Source: a virus. Taken from it: DNA of 52,713 bases. Both the position numbers and the translations under genes were made by a program. Shown one piece after another: positions 41,552 to 47,828 of this stretch; position 1 is the stretch's first letter; each line of letters starts with the position of its first letter. Below the pieces are notes generated by a model, which had not been told where the DNA came from, ran no database searches, and worked only from the letters and a program-made list of their open reading frames with translations. The stretch spans positions 1 to 52,713 of IMG/VR virus record IMGVR_UViG_3300045971_000144. One strand, written 5' to 3'.

Positions 41552-41804
41552 CTTGTTTTGATTTTGGTGTGCGTGGAGCAGTTTTGGCAATCACTGCTGG
41601 TTTCTTTTGCGGTAATGCTTTTGGCGCAGGTGCTGGAGATGGCTTCTTAGCTGGCGCTTTTGAAGGTACTGGCTGCTTTTTAACAGCAGGCGCTTTTGGT
41701 GCTGATGACGGGGGAGTCACCGTAATTTTGATTTCTGGCTCAGCAGCCTTTTCTGGAACACCTGAAACCCAGCAAACGATTTTGTTATACAACTTTTTAA
41801 ACAT
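41544..41804 (-). CDS. Small Lys/Pro/Ala-rich protein on minus strand
   Basis: 86 residues, ATG 41804 with ACGGAG about 10 bases upstream. The first 16 residues (MFKKLYNKIVCWVSGV) are amphipathic and may anchor it to a membrane; the rest is repeated Pro-Ala-Lys (VKKQPVPSKAPAKKPSP). The start is similar in style to that of the gene at 45802 (MFSKLKKFF, then a Pro/Lys stretch). A minus-strand late-type box (GATAAATA, about 41848-41855) sits upstream. It converges on the QueD-like gene with an 8-base overlap. Its function is unknown. Confidence 0.6.
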   Translation of the reverse strand: MFKKLYNKIVCWVSGVPEKAAEPEIKITVTPPSSAPKAPAVKKQPVPSKAPAKKPSPAPAPKALPQKKPAVIAKTAPRTPKSKQVK

Positions 41805-41871
41805 GAAAAATCTCCGTAAAATAAGGCATTTTGGTGCCCAGAATAATATTTATCATTTTGACCACCAGTGC

Positions 41872-41900
41872 TTGACTTTTACTGGAAACCATGTTACAAT
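41872..41900 (+). promoter_or_regulatory. Sigma70-type promoter, apparently leaderless
   Basis: TTGACT (41872-41877), 17-base spacer, TACAAT (41895-41900). Six bases separate it from ATG 41907, with no ribosome binding site, so the mRNA would start at the start codon. Confidence 0.6.
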
Positions 41901-41906
41901 AGCAGT

Positions 41907-42143
41907 ATGAATCATATTACGTGGGATATTGTAGACCCAGATGCAATGCGTGTTGTTATTATGCGTAACGGTGACCCTGTCATGCAAATTTCTGTGCACG
42001 AAATCATCGAAAGTTGCTCACGGAACAAAGTATTGCAGCATGTAGCAGAATGTGACAGAACACCCTGGCTAACGCGGTGGCAAAATGAAAAGCACCAAGA
42101 GATAACAGATTTGTTGAAAAAGGATTACAGCAATGATGTCTGA
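41907..42143 (+). CDS. Unknown small phage protein, 78 aa
   Basis: ATG 41907 (MNHITWDIVDPDAMRVVIMR). The product is a mixed small domain ending in charged helices (WLTRWQNEKHQEITDLLKKD). Translation probably begins without a leader, because the -10 box of the promoter at 41872-41900 is only six bases away. It overlaps the next gene by 11 bases. Function unknown. Confidence 0.6.
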   Translation: MNHITWDIVDPDAMRVVIMRNGDPVMQISVHEIIESCSRNKVLQHVAECDRTPWLTRWQNEKHQEITDLLKKDYSNDV

Positions 42144-42516
42144 CGAATTACGCAAATATATAGACATGATTATCTTGGAAGATAAAAATGATGAACTATA
42201 CGAGATGGCAAATCTCGGCAGTGATGATCATGGAATTGCACACGTCGTTATTTGGGTAGGCAAAGCTAACAAACAACATGGATTACGAGTTAAGGTATCT
42301 AATTTAAAAGATCGATGGAGCAATGACGATAATTTTGTGATTCAAATGCCATCACTGGATTACGACCACGAACAAGTGGCACCATGGATTCGAGGATCAG
42401 TTATGAAGTTGATTTTAGCTTGGATAGTATTAAATTCAAAAGTATTGCATGATTTTGAAAATGATGCTATAGTCTATACAAGAGATTTTTTAAATCAAAT
42501 AGCAAAAGTAAAATAA
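42133..42516 (+). CDS. Unknown phage protein, 127 aa
   Basis: Tandem ATG at 42133/42136. The N-terminal 25 residues form an acidic helix (YIDMIILEDKNDELYEMANL); the centre GIAHVVIWVGKANKQHGLRV and later WIRGSVMKLILAWIVLNSKV give a small beta/alpha domain with a hydrophobic helix. No family recognised. It overlaps the genes before and after it, so it is part of a coupled run of small genes started by the promoter at 41872. Confidence 0.55.
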   Translation: MMSDELRKYIDMIILEDKNDELYEMANLGSDDHGIAHVVIWVGKANKQHGLRVKVSNLKDRWSNDDNFVIQMPSLDYDHEQVAPWIRGSVMKLILAWIVLNSKVLHDFENDAIVYTRDFLNQIAKVK

Positions 42517-42692
42517 TGTTTAACCCGTATAACGTTTACGTAGCAATGCGGTTCAGTGGCAGATCTATTCCGTATTCTTTGTTTTGCACAGCATTGTGTG
42601 TTATACTGCTACCGTATTCAAAGTACAAAGAGTGGGAATACGACAGGAAGCAGAAAGATGATGGATTTGGTAAATTTAAGGATCGAGAATAA
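42516..42692 (+). CDS. Small membrane protein, 58 aa
   Basis: ATG 42516 overlaps the previous stop by one base (TAATG). The sequence begins MFNPYNVYVAMRFSGRSIPY, has one hydrophobic segment (LFCTALCVILLPY) and ends in a charged tail (EYDRKQKDDGFGKFKDRE). Start and stop both overlap neighbours in the TAATG manner, which supports a real gene despite the size. Function unknown. Confidence 0.5.
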   Translation: MFNPYNVYVAMRFSGRSIPYSLFCTALCVILLPYSKYKEWEYDRKQKDDGFGKFKDRE

Positions 42693-42859
42693 TGCCGCCA
42701 ATAACGTACGAAGAATTGAAGGCCGTGTACGACTCGTTGAAAGAGTGTAGGCCTAACGTTGATGACTTTTCATGGGGGCCTACATTAGGCATGGCGGAAA
42801 AGCGTAAAAAGGAAGCACTGAAAATTTTACGCAGGGCAATGAAGAAATATTTAGAATAA
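42692..42859 (+). CDS. Small basic phage protein, 55 aa
   Basis: ATG 42692 overlaps the previous stop (TAATG). The product starts MPPITYEELKAVYDSLKECR, has a short central turn (DDFSWGPTLG) and ends in a strongly basic helix (KRKKEALKILRRAMKKYLE). It could bind nucleic acid. It is co-translated with the small membrane protein before it. Function unknown. Confidence 0.5.
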   Translation: MPPITYEELKAVYDSLKECRPNVDDFSWGPTLGMAEKRKKEALKILRRAMKKYLE

Positions 42860-42870
42860 GGAAACGAATA

Positions 42871-43143
42871 ATGTCATCTAAAGAACTATGGCTTACTGCT
42901 CCTGATGGACAGTTTGCAGATGATCTAAAGTGGATCATTAAAGAATGGAGCGATGAACCCACATCTGCGCAACTGTTAAAGGCGTTGGACTGGGCTGCGT
43001 ACTGCGGTGGTGCATCGACATTTGCAATGCAATGTTTAAACATAGAGCTCGTCATGGCATTGAAGAATGAAGGTACCACTAGGGAACAACTCGAACTAGC
43101 GGGACTGTTAGCATGGCGCAACGAGTCTCCATTTACAGATTAA
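42871..43143 (+). CDS. Unknown small phage protein, 90 aa
   Basis: ATG 42871 with AAGGAAAC upstream. The sequence is helical and acidic (SKELWLTAPDGQFADDLKWI, LNIELVMALKNEGTTREQLE), with no signal or motif. It is the last of the small-gene run before the inserted GIY-YIG gene and queE. Confidence 0.55.
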   Translation: MSSKELWLTAPDGQFADDLKWIIKEWSDEPTSAQLLKALDWAAYCGGASTFAMQCLNIELVMALKNEGTTREQLELAGLLAWRNESPFTD

Positions 43144-43148
43144 GGAAT

Positions 43149-43181
43149 AACAATGTTTGGAACTAACACCGTAACATTGTT
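43149..43181 (+). repeat. 9-bp perfect inverted repeat before GIY-YIG gene
   Basis: AACAATGTT (43149-43157) and AACATTGTT (43173-43181) pair perfectly over a 15-base loop. The hairpin covers a well-placed ribosome binding site context (AAGGAATAACAATG) and an 11-codon frame, MFGTNTVTLLK, that stops at the endonuclease ATG (43185). It probably controls translation of one or both. Confidence 0.5.
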
Positions 43182-43184
43182 AAA

Positions 43185-43778
43185 ATGATTTTCTATACAT
43201 ACGCCTACATACGAAATAAAGATTCTGTTGCCGGAAAAGCAGGATCTCCGTATTATATTGGCAAAGGCAAAGAAGATAGAGCTTATGAAAATCACGGAAA
43301 AATTCGTGTACCTAAGAATAAAAACTATATTGTAATTTTGGAAACTAACTTAACCGAAGTTGGTGCATTTGCATTAGAACGACGATATATAGAATGGTAT
43401 GGTCGAAGAGATTTAGGCACCGGTATATTACACAATAGAACCAATGGCGGGGATGGTAGTTCGGGGAGAATTTTTAAGTATAGCGAAGAGTCCAAGTTGA
43501 AAATGTCTCTTGCCAAAAAGGGCAAGGCACCGCCAAATAAAGGTAAAAAGTGGAATAAAGAGACAATACAAAAAATGTCTGACGTAAAGAAAGGTAGTAA
43601 AAATCCACGCTTTAATGCTATAATTAAAGATGAAACAAGATTAAAAATATCTGCATGGCAGAAAGGTGTACCTAAATCTAAGGTAAAATGTAGTCATTGC
43701 GGAATAGAAACATCGTTAATGAATATTGCAAGATGGCATGAAAATAATTGTAAGGCTGTAAAAAATGAAAAAATATAA
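43185..43778 (+). CDS. GIY-YIG homing endonuclease upstream of queE
   Basis: 197 residues. The GIY-YIG module is FYTYAYIRNKDSVAGKAGSP then YYIGKGKEDRAYENHG; ALERRYIEWYGRRDLG carries the catalytic Arg/Glu helix, and NRTNGGDGSSG is the typical end of the module. NUMOD3 repeats (KGKAPPNKGKKWNKETIQKM, SAWQKGVPKSK) and a zinc finger CSHCGIETSLMNIARWHENNC complete it; the zinc finger is very like that of the antisense copy at 16185. It overlaps queE by 14 bases. No ribosome binding site is seen; the hairpin at 43149 lies in its place. It appears intact. Confidence 0.85.
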   Translation: MIFYTYAYIRNKDSVAGKAGSPYYIGKGKEDRAYENHGKIRVPKNKNYIVILETNLTEVGAFALERRYIEWYGRRDLGTGILHNRTNGGDGSSGRIFKYSEESKLKMSLAKKGKAPPNKGKKWNKETIQKMSDVKKGSKNPRFNAIIKDETRLKISAWQKGVPKSKVKCSHCGIETSLMNIARWHENNCKAVKNEKI

Positions 43779-44709
43779 ATATTCGGAAATTTTTGGAAAA
43801 ACAATCCAGGGCGAAGGTCGTTACACTGGTTATCCAACAGTATGGATTAGATTTTGGGGTTGTAATTTTGAGTGCAACGGTTTTGGTCAAGATACACCGG
43901 AAGATCCTACTACATATAACCTAGATTATCAAACTATAGATGTGTCGTCTATTAAACACATGAACGATCTCCCAGTGTTTAGTAAAGGATGTGACAGTTC
44001 GTACAGCTGGTCGAAGAAATTTGCACATCTTGCAAATACAAGTTCGGTATCAGATATATGTGATAAATTAGAATATTATCTAATTTCAGAGAGTAATCCG
44101 GGGGGAAAATTTTTACATCCAGAAAGTAAACAATGGACACATCTTGCATTTACGGGTGGTGAGCCAATGATGAATCAATCTGCTATTGTAGACATTATGC
44201 AAGAATTTGATAGGCGTGAGAACTCACCAAAATATGTAACCATAGAGACAAACGGTACGCAAATGATACGGGAAAATTTTCAGGCGTATTTCGGTAGTAA
44301 AGTGATTACTGAATTTCTAAAGGGCTTTACTCTTGCTGGGCCGTTATTTAATGACATAGAAGGAAGAGAATTGTTCTGGAGTGTCAGCCCGAAGTTATAC
44401 CTCAGTGGGGAGAAATGGGAAGATGCTATTAGGTCTGAAATAGTAGCAGGATATAAACTTGTTTCAAATGTAGGACAATTAAAGTATGTGTCGAATGGTA
44501 GTGCACGATCGTGGGACGAAGTTAAACAGGCTACAAAAGAATATGCTGCTAGATCAATTGATTGGCCTGTATGGATTATGCCTGTAGGGGCAGATATCGA
44601 AGGGCAGAATAAAGTCGCAGCAAGAATTACAGAGGGTGCTGTTGAAAGAGGATACAATGTTGCTGCAAGAGTTCACACATATATTTTCGGAAATGTTGTT
44701 GGTAAATGA
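43765..44709 (+). CDS. queE: QueE, 7-carboxy-7-deazaguanine synthase (radical SAM)
   Basis: 314 residues, longer than the usual 210-250. N-terminal SEIFGKTIQGEGRYTGYPTV is the QueE signature, GGEPMMNQ the SAM-binding GGEP motif, and YVTIETNGTQ a family block. The iron-sulfur ligands are Cys33, Cys37 and, instead of the usual CxxxCxxC, Cys76 in KGCDSSYSW, which resembles the CDTxYxW that normally follows the third cysteine; a 38-residue spacer has been inserted. QueE rearranges carboxytetrahydropterin to 7-carboxy-7-deazaguanine, the precursor for DpdA chemistry. The start ATG 43765 lies in the end of the endonuclease gene; a relic of an older start may be at 43152. Confidence 0.9.
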   Translation: MKKYKYSEIFGKTIQGEGRYTGYPTVWIRFWGCNFECNGFGQDTPEDPTTYNLDYQTIDVSSIKHMNDLPVFSKGCDSSYSWSKKFAHLANTSSVSDICDKLEYYLISESNPGGKFLHPESKQWTHLAFTGGEPMMNQSAIVDIMQEFDRRENSPKYVTIETNGTQMIRENFQAYFGSKVITEFLKGFTLAGPLFNDIEGRELFWSVSPKLYLSGEKWEDAIRSEIVAGYKLVSNVGQLKYVSNGSARSWDEVKQATKEYAARSIDWPVWIMPVGADIEGQNKVAARITEGAVERGYNVAARVHTYIFGNVVGK

Positions 44710-44730
44710 TTTTTGGTTTGGGAACTTTAT

Positions 44731-44850
44731 ATGAAGCAATTTTTTAGTAGGTTATGGTGCGCCCTAAATGGCCATGGTGGTATTCATGGTGGATATGTAT
44801 TGGGATCTACTGGTATGTGCAAACGATGTGGAGCAAAGGTTAAACTATGA
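44731..44850 (+). CDS. Tiny zinc-ribbon-like protein, 39 aa
   Basis: ATG 44731 to TGA 44850. The product starts MKQFFSRLWCALNGHGG and ends STGMCKRCGAKVKL: Cys and His in WCALNGH with CxxC at the end could hold one zinc ion. The stop overlaps the next ATG (ATGA). Small proteins of this kind are common in phage accessory runs. Function unknown. Confidence 0.5.
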   Translation: MKQFFSRLWCALNGHGGIHGGYVLGSTGMCKRCGAKVKL

Positions 44851-45068
44851 GCAAACATTTTACTGATACTGAACGCCTTGATTTCCAGCAAAATAACCTT
44901 GCTTACGAATTCTCTGCGGAGGATGACGATGGCGATCTTATTTGGATTGCTTATAAAGTTACTGGCAGCAGAAATGATCGCGAATGGCATAAAGTTGCCG
45001 ATGGCTACAATTTACGCGAAGCAATTGATGCTGCAATGTCACTGAAATATTTTGGAGTAGAAAAATGA
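44847..45068 (+). CDS. Unknown small phage protein, 73 aa
   Basis: ATG 44847 overlaps the previous stop. The sequence is acidic, with a strand pair LAYEFSAEDDDGDLIWIAYK and a C-terminal helix (LREAIDAAMSLKYFG). Not recognised. The stop overlaps the following start by four bases, so the genes of this stretch are chained for translation. Confidence 0.55.
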   Translation: MSKHFTDTERLDFQQNNLAYEFSAEDDDGDLIWIAYKVTGSRNDREWHKVADGYNLREAIDAAMSLKYFGVEK

Positions 45069-45292
45069 ACGAACATATTAAAACAATACTTAACAGAGTT
45101 ACTTCAGAGCGAGATCAAGCTGGTGAAGGTATAGGTCGGGCAGGCAAAGGTAAAATATACTTTTTGAATGGTGATGATGTTGAAAAGTATGCGGAGTTGA
45201 TTATCGCTGAATGTGCACGAGTTGCCAATAACGCCGGTGCTGTTTATTTCACCGGGGATAAAATCCTAAAACATTTTGGAAAAGAGAAATGA
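45065..45292 (+). CDS. Unknown small phage protein, 75 aa
   Basis: ATG 45065. The end of the protein, YAELIIAECARVANNAGAVY then GDKILKHFGKEK, is a pattern seen in many small phage proteins of unknown role. The N-terminal helix is charged. Coupled to both neighbours by ATGA overlaps. Confidence 0.6.
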   Translation: MNEHIKTILNRVTSERDQAGEGIGRAGKGKIYFLNGDDVEKYAELIIAECARVANNAGAVYFTGDKILKHFGKEK

Positions 45293-45387
45293 GTAATCAA
45301 GCGAACCACGAATACACTGGTCGCTATTGTTTAGAGCACGGGTTTAAGCTCAACTTACAGCAGCATTTATATGTGGGTATGGCATGA
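45289..45387 (+). CDS. Very small phage protein, 32 aa
   Basis: ATG 45289 to TGA 45387, overlapping the stop of the previous gene and the start of the next as ATGA. It starts MSNQANHEYTGRYCLEHGFK and ends LQQHLYVGMA. The only support is its perfect fit into the chain of overlapping frames. Confidence 0.4.
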   Translation: MSNQANHEYTGRYCLEHGFKLNLQQHLYVGMA

Positions 45388-45581
45388 ACGATATTGACGA
45401 TCCAAAAGACGAGAAAATATTTGAACTACAGCAAGAAATTAAACACTTGCGTGGGCAAATAACCTATCTCCAAGAACAACTTTCTAGCGTAGAAGATGAG
45501 ATGGATAAAAAGGTTTCTCGCTTAGAGGATGAGATTGAAGGACTTGAAGACCAACTCAGTAATGCTGCTTACAGGGACTAA
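45384..45581 (+). CDS. Small coiled-coil protein, 65 aa
   Basis: ATG 45384. Almost the whole length is a regular heptad coiled coil (KIFELQQEIKHLRGQITYLQ through KVSRLEDEIEGLEDQ), highly charged and acidic. It probably dimerises or binds a partner protein. No signal peptide. Starts inside the end of the previous tiny gene. Confidence 0.6.
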   Translation: MNDIDDPKDEKIFELQQEIKHLRGQITYLQEQLSSVEDEMDKKVSRLEDEIEGLEDQLSNAAYRD

Positions 45582-45586
45582 TATAA

Positions 45587-45802
45587 ATGAAAAAGTATAG
45601 CATCGTACAAACTATTATGCTGAGTTTCCTAACTCACAATGACTCGTATGATGCTCTGCTTGGTCCCGCGAATGGTTACTTAAAGTTTGACGGCAAGGAT
45701 ATTATCTTTGTAACATACAACGGTAAAGAAGTTGTATCGCACACAACTAATAATGCCATTGCCCTTTGGTTAGAACAAGGTAAGATTGAGGAGTTAAAAT
45801 AA
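45587..45802 (+). CDS. Unknown small phage protein, 71 aa
   Basis: ATG 45587, five bases after the coiled-coil gene. The sequence YDALLGPANGYLKFDGKDII then FVTYNGKEVVSHTTNNAIAL is beta-rich and soluble. No motif. It overlaps the next ATG by one base (TAATG). Confidence 0.55.
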   Translation: MKKYSIVQTIMLSFLTHNDSYDALLGPANGYLKFDGKDIIFVTYNGKEVVSHTTNNAIALWLEQGKIEELK

Positions 45803-46227
45803 TGTTTAGCAAGTTAAAAAAGTTTTTCACAAGTAGCAATGTACCTGACGAAGTTTTTGTGCCGCCACCAGTTGCGGAGAAGAAACCACGATCACCACGC
45901 AAGAAAAAAGTTGAGGTGCCAGTCTTAACTGACGCAGTTAACATTGAAAAAGTAAAAGCAACCGCCGCTGGCGAGCCGTGGGTTAATGTCACTGGTGTTG
46001 AGATTGATCTTGACAATGTTGGTGCTGGCAGTTTTAATTTAGATTTCAATGACATATTTGTGGCACGGTTAGTCAAAGCAGGCTACCGTGGTAATACTGA
46101 CATTCAAATCGTGGACCAATGGTTTACTGAAATTTGTAGAAACATTGCTCTAGAAACATTTGCCCAAGACATGGCCGATCCCGATAAACGCACTGAATGG
46201 ACTAATAAGTCAACCCCTACTTCTTGA
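45802..46227 (+). CDS. Unknown phage protein, 141 aa
   Basis: A basic N-terminal part (MFSKLKKFFTSSNVPDEVFV followed by Pro/Lys/Arg-rich sequence) precedes a compact domain from about residue 60: EPWVNVTGVEIDLDNVGAGS, NLDFNDIFVARLVKAGYRGN and VDQWFTEICRNIALE. This domain looks like one I associate with T4-type cyanophages, without known function. The last 11 bases overlap antisense endonuclease B, and the C-terminal codons include the left copy of a 13-base direct repeat, so the original end of the gene may have been changed by the insertion. Confidence 0.6.
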   Translation: MFSKLKKFFTSSNVPDEVFVPPPVAEKKPRSPRKKKVEVPVLTDAVNIEKVKATAAGEPWVNVTGVEIDLDNVGAGSFNLDFNDIFVARLVKAGYRGNTDIQIVDQWFTEICRNIALETFAQDMADPDKRTEWTNKSTPTS

Positions 46228-46246
46228 TTTTAGAATAAGTCAACCC
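46204..46246. repeat. 13-bp direct repeat at the end of endonuclease B
   Basis: AATAAGTCAACCC occurs at 46204-46216 and again at 46234-46246, 30 bases apart. The first lies in the last codons of the + strand gene and the second in the coding end of endonuclease B. It may be a scar of insertion or slipped repair. Confidence 0.55.
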
Positions 46247-46726
46247 TTCATGTCCATTAGACCTTCCTTTCTTGGCCATTGATATAGCCAGTCGTCTTTC
46301 AGCAGGCATTGGCCCATTAACACGCCCAGTTAGTATGTTTGATATTTTCTGGCCAGTCGACGGGTTTCTTTTTGTCCCCAATCGTGCGGCAGATATTTTC
46401 TGTTTGGTGTCAGATCGAACAATTCTTCCAATAACACCGCCACCGTCAACCCCCGTTTCAGGTTTAAGGTTTGCCCAGTTCGGTGATTCAACTATGTCAT
46501 GCGATGCCGAAAATGCTAATGCTTCTTCTTTAAGTAATTCTTCATTATCATACTGATGACACCAAATAGTCGAAACGTCTTTGCCATGGACTGCCAAATG
46601 CCTCTTCCAATATTTTCCAGAACCTAAATATTTGATTGGGTCTTTTCTAGTTGTTTTACAGAAATATTTTAATCCAGTTTGATTATGTTGTTTTATCATT
46701 AGCCATGTAGGCTGATAAATATTCAT
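46217..46726 (-). CDS. GIY-YIG homing endonuclease B (antisense)
   Basis: 169 residues. It is a close paralogue of endonuclease A in its N-terminal module: PTWLMIKQHNQTGLKYFCKT, YLGSGKYWKRHLAVHG, and IVESPNWANLKPETGVDGGG are shared with small changes. The second GIY-YIG tripeptide is YFC instead of YFG, which may weaken the active site. NUMOD3-type repeats (SDTKQKISAARLGTK, STGQKISNILTGR) follow, but the C-terminal zinc finger of A is missing, so it looks shortened by about 40 residues. Its 61-base leader is the same as that of A. Confidence 0.8.
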   Translation of the reverse strand: MNIYQPTWLMIKQHNQTGLKYFCKTTRKDPIKYLGSGKYWKRHLAVHGKDVSTIWCHQYDNEELLKEEALAFSASHDIVESPNWANLKPETGVDGGGVIGRIVRSDTKQKISAARLGTKRNPSTGQKISNILTGRVNGPMPAERRLAISMAKKGRSNGHEGLTYSKIKK

Positions 46727-46795
46727 GCTGATTGCTCCTTTTAAGCGTTAGAGTAGTTGGAACCGCCAAGTTCGCGAACTACATTTTTATTTATG
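46727..46795 (-). promoter_or_regulatory. Structured leader and late-type box of endonuclease B
   Basis: The minus-strand CATAAATA box (46788-46795) is followed by the same GUAGUU/AACUAC stem, CGC/C internal loop and GAAC/GUUC inner stem, then TCTAACGCTT and AAAGGAG, as upstream of endonuclease A. About 60 bases are identical between the two, which is higher than in the coding parts. Confidence 0.65.
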
Positions 46796-46804
46796 CCAGA
46801 ATGC

Positions 46805-46833
46805 TTGCGATGAAACTATTTTAATGCTACACT
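46805..46833 (+). promoter_or_regulatory. Extended -10 promoter of RNase H gene, apparently leaderless
   Basis: TTGCGA (46805-46810), 17-base spacer, TACACT (46828-46833) preceded by TGC, an extended -10. Five bases separate it from ATG 46839, and no ribosome binding site is seen. Confidence 0.55.
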
Positions 46834-46838
46834 ACAGC

Positions 46839-47828
46839 ATGAAATACTTACTTATTGACTTGGCAAATTGTTTTTTTAGGGCAATACATGCGAGTGCACG
46901 TGGCTCTGATCTTGAAGAGCGTGTGTCCTTTGCTGTGCACTGTGCGCTTCAAAGTATCGCGTCTGCTTGGCGTGATCAGAATGCCACACACGTTGTGGTA
47001 ATGTTGGAGGGTCACTCGTGGCGTAAGGATTTTTATAAGCCATATAAAGCGAACAGAGAAGTCGCACGTATGGCACAGACTGAGAAAGAGAAGAAAGACG
47101 GTGAAGCGTTTTTTGCTGCGCTAATTGACTTGACTGACTTTCTGATCAACAAAACTAACGTAACCGTTATACAGCATCCAAACTTGGAAGCAGACGATTT
47201 AATCGCAGGCTGGATACAAAATCATCCACTGGATGAGCATGTTATTGTTAGCACTGACACAGACTTCTACCAGTTACTTGCTGAAAACGTCACCCAGTAT
47301 AGCGGTGTATTGCGTCAACTACACACAATAAACGGTGTGTTTGATGCCAAGGGCAAAGCAGTCATTGACAAAAAGACGGGCTTTCCAATCGCAGTGCCAG
47401 ACCCAAAATACATCTTGTTTGAAAAATGTGTTCGTGGTGACCCCACTGACAATGTGTTTAGTGCTTACCCTGGTGCGAGATCAAAAGGCAGCAAAAACAA
47501 GATTGGTATACAGGAGGCATTCGCGGACCGAAATAACAAAGGGTTCAATTGGAATAATTTTCAATTACAACGATGGGTCGATCATAATGAAGTAGAGCAT
47601 AGAGTTTTGGATGATTTTCTCCGAAATGAGATTCTCATTGATTTATCAAAACAGCCACCAGAAATAAGAAAAATTATTGACGACACAGTGTTAGCGTCAG
47701 CCACCGCAAAAAATAAATTAATGATTGGTGCTCAATTTCTTAAGTTCTGTGGAGTTCATAATTTAGTAAAGTTATCTGAACAGTGTGACACTTATGCTAA
47801 GATATTATCTGCCGTTTATGCCACCTAG
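46839..47828 (+). CDS. rnh: T4 RNase H-like 5'-3' exonuclease (FEN family)
   Basis: 329 residues, near T4 RNase H (305). This nuclease removes RNA primers and flaps during lagging-strand synthesis. The acidic metal-binding residues of the PIN/FEN fold are seen in LLIDLANCFF (Asp), NLEADDLIAGW (Glu and Asp pair) and IVSTDTDFYQLL (Asp pair); KCVRGDPTDNV is the conserved helix-hairpin entry. A basic bridge SWRKDFYKPYKANR is the arch region. ATG 46839 is chosen over an ATG 15 bases upstream because the latter lies in the promoter -10. The last 24 bases overlap antisense endonuclease C. Confidence 0.88.
   Translation: MKYLLIDLANCFFRAIHASARGSDLEERVSFAVHCALQSIASAWRDQNATHVVVMLEGHSWRKDFYKPYKANREVARMAQTEKEKKDGEAFFAALIDLTDFLINKTNVTVIQHPNLEADDLIAGWIQNHPLDEHVIVSTDTDFYQLLAENVTQYSGVLRQLHTINGVFDAKGKAVIDKKTGFPIAVPDPKYILFEKCVRGDPTDNVFSAYPGARSKGSKNKIGIQEAFADRNNKGFNWNNFQLQRWVDHNEVEHRVLDDFLRNEILIDLSKQPPEIRKIIDDTVLASATAKNKLMIGAQFLKFCGVHNLVKLSEQCDTYAKILSAVYAT

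Noticed and set aside
41569-41910. 113-codon + strand frame rich in Gly and Ala opposite the minus-strand Lys/Pro/Ala gene
   Set aside because: The minus-strand frame has a proper RBS and an N terminus like that of the 45802 gene; the + frame is its low-complexity mirror.
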